Below, in pieces: positions 1-6,186 of a stretch of DNA of 6,404 nt. The translations under genes were made by a program, and so were the position numbers. Location: contig DBCW01000130.1 of NCBI GenBank assembly GCA_002293265.1, positions 500-6,903 on the forward strand, in the 5' to 3' direction. The number at the start of each line of letters is the position of its first letter. The first letter of the stretch is position 1. This DNA is from Eggerthellales bacterium UBA948 (GTDB taxonomy: Bacteria > Actinomycetota > Coriobacteriia > Coriobacteriales > UBA8131). Under the pieces are notes generated by a model. The model saw only the letters and a program-made list of their open reading frames with translations, ran no database searches and was not told the DNA's origin.

Positions 1-254
1 ATCGCAGGTGTCATCTGGGGAAGATCAGTGGCACTGCCGCCACATAAAATCACCACATCGACGCTATCTTTCATCGAGGCAAGCTCATCAAGCTTGTAAG
101 CTTTTACGCCCTCGCTTCTCACATTTACGCTCTCAGGGTCGCGGCGCGTAAATACCCCTGCCAGTTCCATATCGGCATTTTGCGCTATTGCTGCCTCAAC
201 GCCTCTGCCCAAGTTGCCGTATCCGACAATTCCTATTCGTATCACGTTATTCAT
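1..254 (-). CDS. ddh: meso-diaminopimelate dehydrogenase, N-terminal part (cut by window edge)
   Basis: This is the first 84 codons of an open frame running off the left edge. It starts at an ATG (254-252) preceded by GAGGTG five to six bases upstream. The protein begins MNNVIRIGIVGYGNLGRGVE, with the Rossmann GxGNxG nucleotide-binding loop at residues 11-16. FTRRDP follows at about residues 35-40, where this family binds the NADP phosphate, and LCGGSATDLPQMTP at about 70-83. The combination of the GYGNLGRGVE start, the FTRRDP and the GSATDLP is characteristic of meso-DAP dehydrogenase. That cytosolic NADPH enzyme aminates tetrahydrodipicolinate directly to meso-DAP for peptidoglycan and lysine, bypassing the succinylase/acetylase routes. 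The family is usually about 320-330 residues, so roughly three quarters lies outside. It follows the secreted-protein genes on the same strand but is 142 bases away and probably transcribed separately. Identification is from family knowledge of the N-terminus. Confidence 0.9.
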   Translation of the reverse strand, partial: MNNVIRIGIVGYGNLGRGVEAAIAQNADMELAGVFTRRDPESVNVRSEGVKAYKLDELASMKDSVDVVILCGGSATDLPQMTPA

Positions 255-284
255 ATACACCTCATTACCTCATAGTACTTATTC

Positions 285-312
285 AGTATAAAGTGTACTG
301 TATTGCGAATAA
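285..312 (-). promoter_or_regulatory. possible promoter of ddh
   Basis: Read on the minus strand, a good -10 box TATACT lies at 290-285, about 30 bases upstream of the ddh start codon. The best-placed -35 candidate (TTATTC, 312-307, 16-base spacer) is poor. The -10 and the 142-base gap upstream suggest ddh has its own start site, but the call is weak. Apart from this, the gap 255-396 holds nothing recognisable. Confidence 0.3.
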
Positions 313-396
313 GGAATTGCTGCAAGCTCATACAACGCCACGCAATCGTTAACATCTGCGCCTTGAACGTGCTTTGGTTGCTGGGGAAGTGTAAAT

Positions 397-1878
397 TTAA
401 CAAGTAATAGCGCGCTTGGCTTGCGAAGACCATGTTCTATTAAATGACTTGTAGCTCATATGTACGTTTTTCTTACCCGTCCAGGGGTCATTGTAGTAAA
501 AGCCGTTTGAGTCATAACCTACAAGGCATATTGCATGTACGCCAAACCCGTGCATAGTCGTCCACACCACCACAGGTTTTCCAAGCAGAAGATGATCCTT
601 TAGTGTTTCTGCGGAGGATCCTGTGAGTAAAGTCGCTGAGCCGGCGTACCGTTTTACCAACCCCATGAGTGCAGGCGGATATATTGTCCAGCCGCCATAA
701 GTGAATGGGTTGCCAACGTATCCGGCGTTTGGATTGCCACTGTAGGGCATCTCACGTGCAAGCTTGACCTTGTTGGCTGGCACACCATAACCGTTAAGCA
801 TTATGGCGACCGCAGTAATTTCACAACCGGTTGGCAGTTGGGGGCGCTGAGAGATTGCCGCAACGTTAAGTAAAACAGAGCCGGGATCATATGTTGTGTA
901 GTTCATGCGGAGCTTTACAGCCCTCTTTACGTTCATGGTAATCGTTAGATTGCTGCCGCTTTTAGCTTTGACACCGGAAGTAGACAGATACATGCCATTT
1001 GCAGCCTTGAGGTAAACCCACCCACCGCCTGCAACCACGCCTTCCCACTTTTGCCTATTACTGTTGATGTTATGCCAAAGCTTGACCTTAACGCCGTTCG
1101 CTTTATGGCTGTTAGATGCAGTCAGAAGCTTACCTGAGCGCACGCAACTGATAGTAAAGTAACCACTGATTTCCTGCTTGAGCTTCCACTTCTGCCCGGC
1201 AGAAGCTAGTTGCCTAAAGACTTGTGCTTCTGCTCCTGATTTGACCGATCCGCCAGCAATTTGTATTGCCAGATCAGAAGAGTTGGTGATAGTAAAAATC
1301 CCAGACTCCAACACCGATACTTCTTGTTTTTTGAACACTTGCGCTTTACTATTTGATTTTTTGGCCACACCGATGTTGTAGCTAATTCCATTCTTTAAGA
1401 TCATCATATTTTTGGATGTTTTTAGGTTGGTAAGCGTAAACCCGCCACTTGTTTTTGTGGCAATCCATTTTTGGCTATTTAACAGCCCTTTACTAGATGC
1501 TGACCTCTGATAGACGTTTTTTTCGTCTGCCGTTAAGTATTTTCCTGAATTCAGGTTTTGTAAAGAAAAAGTACTTTTCCCTACGCGCTTAACTAGAAAT
1601 TTTTGTGCCGATGTGGAATTGCTTTTCCAAGCCTGTACATTTGCTTTGTCCTTATGACTTGCGTCAGTGACATCGACACGGAATTTCTGCTTACTGTAAG
1701 GAATGAGACTTATAGTACTGCCATCAGTAAGTGGTTCAAGCCTTACCGCGCTAACCGAGCTCTCTATATCATCTTTTGTGCTTGCGGCAGCAGTGGCAAA
1801 AGTTGCCAACGCGCCAGAGGGAAACAAAGCTATCACCAACAAAGCTGAAATAGCCACACTTACAATTTTTCGATTCAC
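397..1878 (-). CDS. secreted C39-like cysteine peptidase with two ricin-type beta-trefoil domains
   Basis: 493 residues. The start codon is GTG (1878-1876), supported by GGGG eight bases upstream; no better in-frame ATG lies nearby. Residues 1-25 form a signal peptide (MNRK, hydrophobic 5-19, likely cleavage after ALA at 25 or in ATAAA). Residues about 60-320 form six units of about 45 residues with QxW-type motifs: Q92-K-F94, Q136-K-W138, Q180-V-F182, Q229-K-W231 and Q276-K-W278. The sixth unit has lost the motif. This is the signature of two ricin B-like beta-trefoils, usually carbohydrate-binding. Residues about 341-490 form a Peptidase_C39_2/papain-like domain with candidate catalytic Cys352 (LPTGCEITA), His448 (HAICLVGYD) and Asp464 (YYNDPW). 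The likely job is extracellular cleavage of a peptide or amide bond after sugar-mediated targeting; the substrate is unknown. No LPXTG anchor or transmembrane tail is visible. It follows the transglutaminase-like gene after 33 bases, probably co-transcribed. The domain calls are strong and the function is inferred. Confidence 0.88.
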   Translation of the reverse strand: MNRKIVSVAISALLVIALFPSGALATFATAAASTKDDIESSVSAVRLEPLTDGSTISLIPYSKQKFRVDVTDASHKDKANVQAWKSNSTSAQKFLVKRVGKSTFSLQNLNSGKYLTADEKNVYQRSASSKGLLNSQKWIATKTSGGFTLTNLKTSKNMMILKNGISYNIGVAKKSNSKAQVFKKQEVSVLESGIFTITNSSDLAIQIAGGSVKSGAEAQVFRQLASAGQKWKLKQEISGYFTISCVRSGKLLTASNSHKANGVKVKLWHNINSNRQKWEGVVAGGGWVYLKAANGMYLSTSGVKAKSGSNLTITMNVKRAVKLRMNYTTYDPGSVLLNVAAISQRPQLPTGCEITAVAIMLNGYGVPANKVKLAREMPYSGNPNAGYVGNPFTYGGWTIYPPALMGLVKRYAGSATLLTGSSAETLKDHLLLGKPVVVWTTMHGFGVHAICLVGYDSNGFYYNDPWTGKKNVHMSYKSFNRTWSSQAKRAITC

Positions 1879-1911
1879 AGTACTTACCCCATCCAGATTT
1901 AAAGCAAATTA

Positions 1912-2697
1912 CTAGACGTAAGGATGCTTTCCGTATCCTGCCATGCCTATCATCGCATCAGCCCATATCGCCTTGCCGTTTATTTTTAGTGTATTCCATT
2001 GATGCGTGTATTTATTTTCGTTAACATGCTTCCACTTATAGCCCATTTTCGTGAGAACCAGCCCCAAAGCACGAGTCGAACCGGCGCATGTATAGACTCC
2101 ATTTACAAACACGCCTTCCGGCTTGTTGTATGTGGATTGATAATTGTATGCATATTTACACAATGTTGTATATGCATAAACGAGTTTCGAGGCTTCGGTT
2201 ATTCTATTTAGTGCGCCTTTTTTCTTTTTTGCTCTTTTGGCTATATCTTGAGCAATCTTGTTTGCAGAAGCTTTTTTCCATGTAGCAAATAGCTTAACGT
2301 TTTTCTTGAATGTACACTTGCCGGTAAGCTTTACAACCTTGCCATCCTTTGACCCCAGATGCCAACCGGTGAACAAGTAGCCCAGCCGTACGAGATGAGA
2401 CCAATCTTCGGGGTATTTCTTGCCGTAGACGGCTTTCATCTTAAAGTTTTTCGCGCCTTTTATACGCGGCACGAGAGTTATCGTTATGGTTTTTTCCGCA
2501 TCAGCTGATGCCAAAGCGCTAGCGGGTGATTGCTCCGGGTTGGATGGTACTGAAGCAAAAGCCGGCGCCTGTTTTACATCAGACGAGGCTAGAGCGCCAG
2601 TTGGTGCCAGTGTAAACACCAAAGCCGCAACAAGGACGAAACCTATTGCCCATCTAAAAGCACCCCTTGCAGATAGTTTCTGTTTGCTGGTGTCCAT
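1912..2697 (-). CDS. secreted InlB-type-repeat protein with transglutaminase-like domain
   Basis: 261 residues, starting at ATG 2697 with AAGGGAGA eight bases upstream, a strong ribosome binding site. Residues 1-38 are a signal peptide (basic n-region MDTSKQKLSARGAFR, hydrophobic 17-32, likely cleavage after GALA). A Ser/Ala/Pro-rich linker covers about 39-68. Residues about 70-141 resemble an InlB B-repeat/Listeria-Bacteroides (Flg_new) module: ITITLVP, YGKKYP, LGYLFTGWH and a closing LFATWKK. Residues about 145-261 resemble the transglutaminase-like superfamily core, with candidate triad Cys204 (YTCAGSTRALGLVL), His232 (THQWNTLKINGK) and Asp247 (WADAMIG). In bacteria this fold more often acts as a protease or amidase than as a crosslinker, so the reaction is open. 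The protein is small and very lysine-rich and ends shortly after the Asp motif. It leads a likely two-gene operon with the C39-like peptidase gene behind the promoter at 2725-2752. Confidence 0.85.
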   Translation of the reverse strand: MDTSKQKLSARGAFRWAIGFVLVAALVFTLAPTGALASSDVKQAPAFASVPSNPEQSPASALASADAEKTITITLVPRIKGAKNFKMKAVYGKKYPEDWSHLVRLGYLFTGWHLGSKDGKVVKLTGKCTFKKNVKLFATWKKASANKIAQDIAKRAKKKKGALNRITEASKLVYAYTTLCKYAYNYQSTYNKPEGVFVNGVYTCAGSTRALGLVLTKMGYKWKHVNENKYTHQWNTLKINGKAIWADAMIGMAGYGKHPYV

Positions 2698-2724
2698 ATT
2701 TCAATCTCCCTTCAGCATTGCTCA

Positions 2725-2752
2725 AATATACTAGAAAGCCAACTAAAGTCAA
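2725..2752 (-). promoter_or_regulatory. sigma-A type promoter of the transglutaminase-like/C39 peptidase operon
   Basis: On the minus strand, TTGACT (2752-2747; five of six matches to the -35 consensus) is separated by 16 bases from TATATT (2730-2725; five of six matches to the -10). The expected start site is near 2718, just ahead of the AAGGGAGA ribosome binding site (2712-2705) and the ATG at 2697. The spacing and context make this the clearest promoter in the secreted-protein cluster. It implies that this pair can be expressed independently of the propeller-like gene upstream. Confidence 0.7.
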
Positions 2753-2789
2753 TGTTTTATTGTAAATATAGACTAATATAATTATTAAG

Positions 2790-2811
2790 ACATTTATAAT
2801 ACATTTATAAT
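2790..2811. repeat. perfect tandem duplication of an 11-base unit
   Basis: The unit ACATTTATAAT occurs twice in a row (2790-2800 and 2801-2811) with no mismatch, inside an AT-rich stretch. The copy at 2801-2811 contains the last Leu codon and the TAA stop (2807-2805) of the propeller-like gene, so the duplication straddles the gene's 3' end. It probably arose by replication slippage. No function is evident. Confidence 0.8.
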
Positions 2812-4574
2812 TTAAGCCACTTTGCATATAGGACTGTGGGTTTTGTTACTTTATTTTTAGAGAAATTCCACTTCCTGGGCTCAGCAAATCCAAACCAATC
2901 GTTAAAAGCAGCCCAGTAATCTGTATGCCAGCCTTCAAACTTGTAGCCTTTGCGAGTTAACTTTGCCGGGCTTTTTATCTTTGATCCTACCTTAACGATT
3001 TTTGATTTGATTTTTTTTGCGGTGCCTGTCTCAAAACTAACTAGGCAAGAAGTTTTTGGTTCTAGTTTAAGCTCATTTATGGTTGCGTTTTCAAGAAGAC
3101 CACTTACCCAATAAATGACAGAACCAATAGCTAAAGGATCCTCATTAGCATTGAGCCGCACATTGCCCATAGATGTAGCTTTCTGCAATGTTTTTCCTTC
3201 AGGCGAAATCACCATAAACCAACTATCAACAAAACTATACTGGTTATCTGCTTTAAAACGTTCCCACAACACTACGATATTACCGTCCTCAGTTACTACC
3301 ATTTGTGGGTTGGCAACATCATGGGCAGAATAGTTAGTCAGCCACTTTACGTTTGTATCAATAGTATTCCCTGACGAGTCTTTCCTAGACGAACCCTTGA
3401 TAACATGATTAAGGCTATATTGTGGATCACCATACTCGTCTTGTCCTGAAGCAATACTGAATATCTGTATGAAGAGTTGTTTGTTTTCCTCATAAGCTTT
3501 CTGTGAGTATGATTTTGCTGATGCACCCACTAATGCAATTCCAGTATCAACCTCACTTATGTTGCCCAGATGGGCATTTGTCGTATTATCACCTAGCTCA
3601 CCATAAAAATGAAAAGGTACGAACTCATCCCAATCTGAAAGGCTTATGCAAAATCCACGCTGGGAGGCATCACCATGATCAGCAAAAATAAACGAACTAA
3701 TTTTCTTGGAGTAAATCACTCTCTGATCGAACGAATGACTCGTGTAAGCACCAATATCATCAATGAAAGTCATATTTGAAGTACAAAGAGCAATAATTCC
3801 GTTAGATTGATGATTTATCCCATCAAGTGATTTGTACATAAGGCGAGCAAAACTACAAACCAAAATACCATTATGAATAGCCACATCACAGTTTCCTGAA
3901 TGAAAAGGTTTCATTGTGCGCTCAAGAGCAGATGGTGGTCGCGCGTTCTTGTCTGAAATAGCTTTGGCAGTTTTTATGTGTTTACCTTTTTTGTTGTACT
4001 TGGACACTGCTATAGTAGCCAGACCACCTTTTTCTTTGTCATCTTTTTTACCCCAAACAATATAGTAATACCCTTTTTCATCACTGGTCACTGCGCCAAT
4101 TAAAGGGTATCTTTTCTTTATTTTTATCGTGGAAGCACTTTTTAGGCTCTTATTTGCTCTAGATATATACATATATGACTCTCCGCCATACGCGAAACAG
4201 ATGCGCCCCTCATTGTCTACAAACTGTGAAATTGCAGACACTTGCCCTTTTGAATTGTAGGAACTTACTGTATTGGCTTTAGTTTTTAGTCTGAACGGAT
4301 AGCGCTTAATATTTGCTACTTTGTCTTTTGCTGAAGATGTCGTAGTTTCGATGATGCCGCCGTCTTTGCCTACTGCATCCAAAAACTTGGTTTGATTGTT
4401 TGACACTAAAACCTGATCTACAGATGAGAACGCTGGCACTGGCACAACACCAAACGCAACCACCATCGCAAGTATTAAGGCAAATGCGTTTCGTCCATAC
4501 CGACACCTAGATAACTTTGATATTCGTTCTGGCTTTTTCTGATCCTCTTTTTCAACATTAAATAAGTTGCCCAT
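2805..4574 (-). CDS. secreted, predicted beta-propeller-like protein with C-terminal InlB-type repeat
   Basis: 589 residues from the preferred ATG at 4574-4572. An in-frame ATG five codons upstream (4589) is possible, but its only purine-rich stretch (GGAAG) abuts the codon, whereas 4574 has GGTGGGTG about five bases upstream. The signal peptide has a long basic n-region (about 28 residues, including SKLSRCRYGRN), then a hydrophobic stretch (NAFALILAMVVAFGVVPVPA), with cleavage near AFSS. Numbering below is from the upstream ATG. The body (about 60-505) alternates short beta-strand-like segments with turns (VDNEGRICFAYGG, VTSDEKGYYYIVWGK, VVTEDGNIVVLWERF, ISPEGKTLQK), suggesting a repeated-blade propeller-like fold; no catalytic motif is recognised. 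Residues about 513-591 are an InlB B-repeat/Flg_new module (CLVSFETG, LTRKGYKFEGWHTD, KWNFSKNKVTKPTVLYAKW). It probably acts in binding at or outside the cell surface. No sortase motif is present. The repeat and secretion are well supported; the fold and role are inferred. Confidence 0.82.
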   Translation of the reverse strand: MGNLFNVEKEDQKKPERISKLSRCRYGRNAFALILAMVVAFGVVPVPAFSSVDQVLVSNNQTKFLDAVGKDGGIIETTTSSAKDKVANIKRYPFRLKTKANTVSSYNSKGQVSAISQFVDNEGRICFAYGGESYMYISRANKSLKSASTIKIKKRYPLIGAVTSDEKGYYYIVWGKKDDKEKGGLATIAVSKYNKKGKHIKTAKAISDKNARPPSALERTMKPFHSGNCDVAIHNGILVCSFARLMYKSLDGINHQSNGIIALCTSNMTFIDDIGAYTSHSFDQRVIYSKKISSFIFADHGDASQRGFCISLSDWDEFVPFHFYGELGDNTTNAHLGNISEVDTGIALVGASAKSYSQKAYEENKQLFIQIFSIASGQDEYGDPQYSLNHVIKGSSRKDSSGNTIDTNVKWLTNYSAHDVANPQMVVTEDGNIVVLWERFKADNQYSFVDSWFMVISPEGKTLQKATSMGNVRLNANEDPLAIGSVIYWVSGLLENATINELKLEPKTSCLVSFETGTAKKIKSKIVKVGSKIKSPAKLTRKGYKFEGWHTDYWAAFNDWFGFAEPRKWNFSKNKVTKPTVLYAKWLKL

Positions 4575-4606
4575 CGTTGCACCCACCATCTTCCACTACA
4601 ACGTAT

Positions 4607-4636
4607 ATTATGCTCGTAATACTGAACTATTTTGCA
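4607..4636 (-). promoter_or_regulatory. possible promoter of the propeller-like gene
   Basis: The gap 4590-4699 is AT-rich. On the minus strand CATAAT (4612-4607) matches the -10 consensus at five of six positions, with a poor -35 candidate TGCAAA (4636-4631) 18 bases upstream. The placement, about 30 bases before the preferred start codon, is right, but the -35 is weak. Read-through from the HipA-like gene is an alternative, since no terminator is visible between them. Confidence 0.3.
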
Positions 4637-4699
4637 TATTCTATCAGATTGGAAGTCTTCGCGATGATAGCATTAATGGAGAATATCACAAAGGAACCT

Positions 4700-6031
4700 T
4701 TACAGGATCGTAGCAATTCTGTCTATGCGTTTTTGAATAGCTTCACAAATGTGCTCTGCGCGCTTTTCCAAAGCAGTGCTAGCCATTAAAATACGCTTGG
4801 TCTCTTCGATAAATCCACTTAGCGAATCAATATCCAACCACGAATAGTCGTTTGCCAGGCGCAATTGCCTGTTTGGATCTTCATAAAACGGCTTTGTAGT
4901 AAAGACGTAATCCCCGGCCCTCAATTGGTCTTCTGTAGCATGCGACCACAAGCTGGTACCGGTATCAAACAGTGGCGCAATGCGATATTCGAGCGTCTCA
5001 ACATTGCGTATCAAGCCAAAATTGCGCCAGTGCCTATCGGTATTTCCTAAGATGTCGTCACACACGATCATCTTTGCCAAGGCTACTTCTGCTTCTTTTA
5101 CGCCCAAGTTCATGCAACATTCCAAGTAGTGTTGATAATCACTATGGTGATTTGCCTGTCGCATTATCTGGCGCACATAATAAGCCGGTATGTACTCTTC
5201 GTCAGGCGAAACAAAAGTTTCGCATACCGACACGGTGCTATCATTCAGCTGACAAAGAGTATAAGGTACATATTCTTTATCACTAAGTAAGCGGCTGTAA
5301 AGTGCGGTAGCAACAACCTCATTAAACGGCTCTTGGTTCAGAGCTGAACCACCCTTAAGGAGCAGGCGTTTATTGCCATCACATATCCACTTTTTTGAAA
5401 GCTGCCCTTCGGAGGTGTTGTCTGGTGAATCAAGACCTACTTCGCCAAGCCAGTCCCCATCAAAATGCAGTTCACCAAAGCCATTGTCAAAAAAGTTGAC
5501 ATCTACCCACGAAACAGTGCTGCCCAAGGGGCGAATCCAATACTGATCAGAAAGAGAGAGACCAAGGCTTGTAAATGGCAACTGCCCAGGGTCATCAATA
5601 CCAAGCTGTACCAATTTTGAATCCAAGCCTTGCCTGCCTTTGGGAATCGCTCGGTGCCGCCACCAAAACGCGATTGCTTTAGCTGACACGCTGCGGCCTC
5701 TTGGAGATACGATACCCAGCGGAGCTCGGGAAGCATCGTGGATAAGATCAGTTGCAGAGAATGTGCCCGTAGATGCATCGTATTTGAAGTCAAGAACCTC
5801 GTGGTTGCGATTTAAGAGAGTGTACGTTTGCCCCGTGCCACTACTGCCCATCTTTAAAGGACGACCGGTTTTGGGATGTCGCTTGAGACGAGCGTCAACA
5901 TCAGCCTTACTCACAAACCACATATTGCCAACTTTTTCCGCTTTTATTGTTCCTTGGTTAACAAGTTGATAGACGCGCGCATTGCTCACACCAAGCAAAC
6001 TCGCTGCCTCAAATATGGTCAAGCTAAACAT
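4700..6031 (-). CDS. HipA-like serine/threonine kinase fused to an N-terminal helix-turn-helix domain
   Basis: 443 residues from ATG 6031-6029, chosen because GAAGGG (6043-6038) sits six bases upstream. An in-frame TTG two codons earlier directly abuts that site and is unlikely. Numbering is from the TTG. Residues about 4-55 are a MerR/excisionase-like helix-turn-helix (LTIFEAASLLGVSNARVYQLVNQG, then a KVGNMWFVSKADVDARL wing). Residues about 155-440 resemble HipA: SLSDQYWIRP at 161-170; GNKRLLLKGGS with candidate ATP-binding Lys228; EPFNEVVATAL at 236-246; the catalytic loop DDILGNTDRHWRNFG with Asp334 and Asn339; and the metal-binding IAPLFDTG with Asp358. Classical HipA phosphorylates a translation target such as glutamyl-tRNA synthetase and is held by a separate HipB. 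Here no HipB is visible, and the fused DNA-binding domain plausibly replaces it, acting on the palindromes at 6048-6120. The target is unknown and toxicity is unproven. All kinase motifs look intact. Confidence 0.87.
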   Translation of the reverse strand: MFSLTIFEAASLLGVSNARVYQLVNQGTIKAEKVGNMWFVSKADVDARLKRHPKTGRPLKMGSSGTGQTYTLLNRNHEVLDFKYDASTGTFSATDLIHDASRAPLGIVSPRGRSVSAKAIAFWWRHRAIPKGRQGLDSKLVQLGIDDPGQLPFTSLGLSLSDQYWIRPLGSTVSWVDVNFFDNGFGELHFDGDWLGEVGLDSPDNTSEGQLSKKWICDGNKRLLLKGGSALNQEPFNEVVATALYSRLLSDKEYVPYTLCQLNDSTVSVCETFVSPDEEYIPAYYVRQIMRQANHHSDYQHYLECCMNLGVKEAEVALAKMIVCDDILGNTDRHWRNFGLIRNVETLEYRIAPLFDTGTSLWSHATEDQLRAGDYVFTTKPFYEDPNRQLRLANDYSWLDIDSLSGFIEETKRILMASTALEKRAEHICEAIQKRIDRIATIL

Positions 6032-6047
6032 GAGCAACCCTTCTCAT

Positions 6048-6073
6048 AAATACTATAAAAGATTATAGTATTT
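6048..6073. promoter_or_regulatory. 26-base palindrome, probable operator overlapping the hipA-like promoter
   Basis: Perfect 11-base arms AAATACTATAA (6048-6058) and TTATAGTATTT (6063-6073) flank a 4-base centre. The site contains the TATAAT -10 of the HipA-like gene, so a protein bound here would block RNA polymerase. It matches the second palindrome at 24 of 26 positions. The obvious candidate ligand is the helix-turn-helix domain of the adjacent gene; that is inference. Confidence 0.8.
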
Positions 6074-6090
6074 CTTGAGTTATTGTTCCA
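6062..6090 (-). promoter_or_regulatory. promoter of the HipA-like gene
   Basis: On the minus strand a perfect -10 TATAAT (6067-6062) is preceded at 17 bases by TGGAAC (6090-6085), a weak -35. Transcription would begin near 6055, giving a leader of only about 24 bases with the GAAGGG ribosome binding site. The -10 lies inside the first palindrome and the second palindrome lies just upstream of the -35, a typical repressor arrangement. Confidence 0.65.
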
Positions 6091-6094
6091 CAGT

Positions 6095-6120
6095 AAATAC
6101 TATAAATGTTTATAGTATTT
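6095..6120. promoter_or_regulatory. second 26-base palindrome, probable operator
   Basis: Perfect 12-base arms AAATACTATAAA (6095-6106) and TTTATAGTATTT (6109-6120) flank a 2-base centre. Its centre is 47 bases from that of the first palindrome, about four and a half helical turns. It lies immediately upstream of the predicted -35 of the HipA-like promoter. The near-identity of the two sites argues for one dimeric regulator binding both. Confidence 0.8.
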
Positions 6121-6186
6121 CTGGAATTTGCAAAGCCCTACAGACCTCTTTGCATTTCCTCCCAATCAACAAATCCTAAAACCCTC

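Noticed and set aside
255..396. Search for an intrinsic terminator after the C39-like peptidase gene
   Set aside because: No G+C-rich hairpin followed by a T-run was found on the minus strand; termination may be factor-dependent or absent.
251..433. 60-residue minus-strand frame across the gap between ddh and the C39-like gene
   Set aside because: It overlaps the 3' end of the C39-like gene, the ddh ribosome binding site and the ddh start codon, and its sequence resembles no protein I know.
2486..2734. 82-residue plus-strand frame over the signal-peptide region of the transglutaminase-like gene
   Set aside because: It is the antisense of an alanine-rich signal peptide and linker, overlaps the promoter and ribosome binding site, and carries no recognisable motif.
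4690..4701. Short palindrome AAAGGAACCTTT at the stop codon of the HipA-like gene, considered as a terminator
   Set aside because: Five-base arms with a two-base centre cannot form a stable hairpin and no T-run follows on the minus strand.
4972..5286. 104-residue plus-strand frame
   Set aside because: A shadow of the HipA-like kinase core (it covers the catalytic loop region); low-complexity leucine run and no supporting signal.
5640..5969. 109-residue plus-strand frame (the longest opposite-strand frame)
   Set aside because: It lies entirely inside the HipA-like gene, which has clear conserved motifs; no ribosome binding site or recognisable domain supports it.
6129..6154. Inverted repeat TGCAAAG/CTTTGCA with a 12-base loop between the operators and the LexA box
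   Set aside because: Seven-base arms with a long loop are close to chance in this AT-rich region, the sequence is unrelated to the two operators, and no T-run follows.
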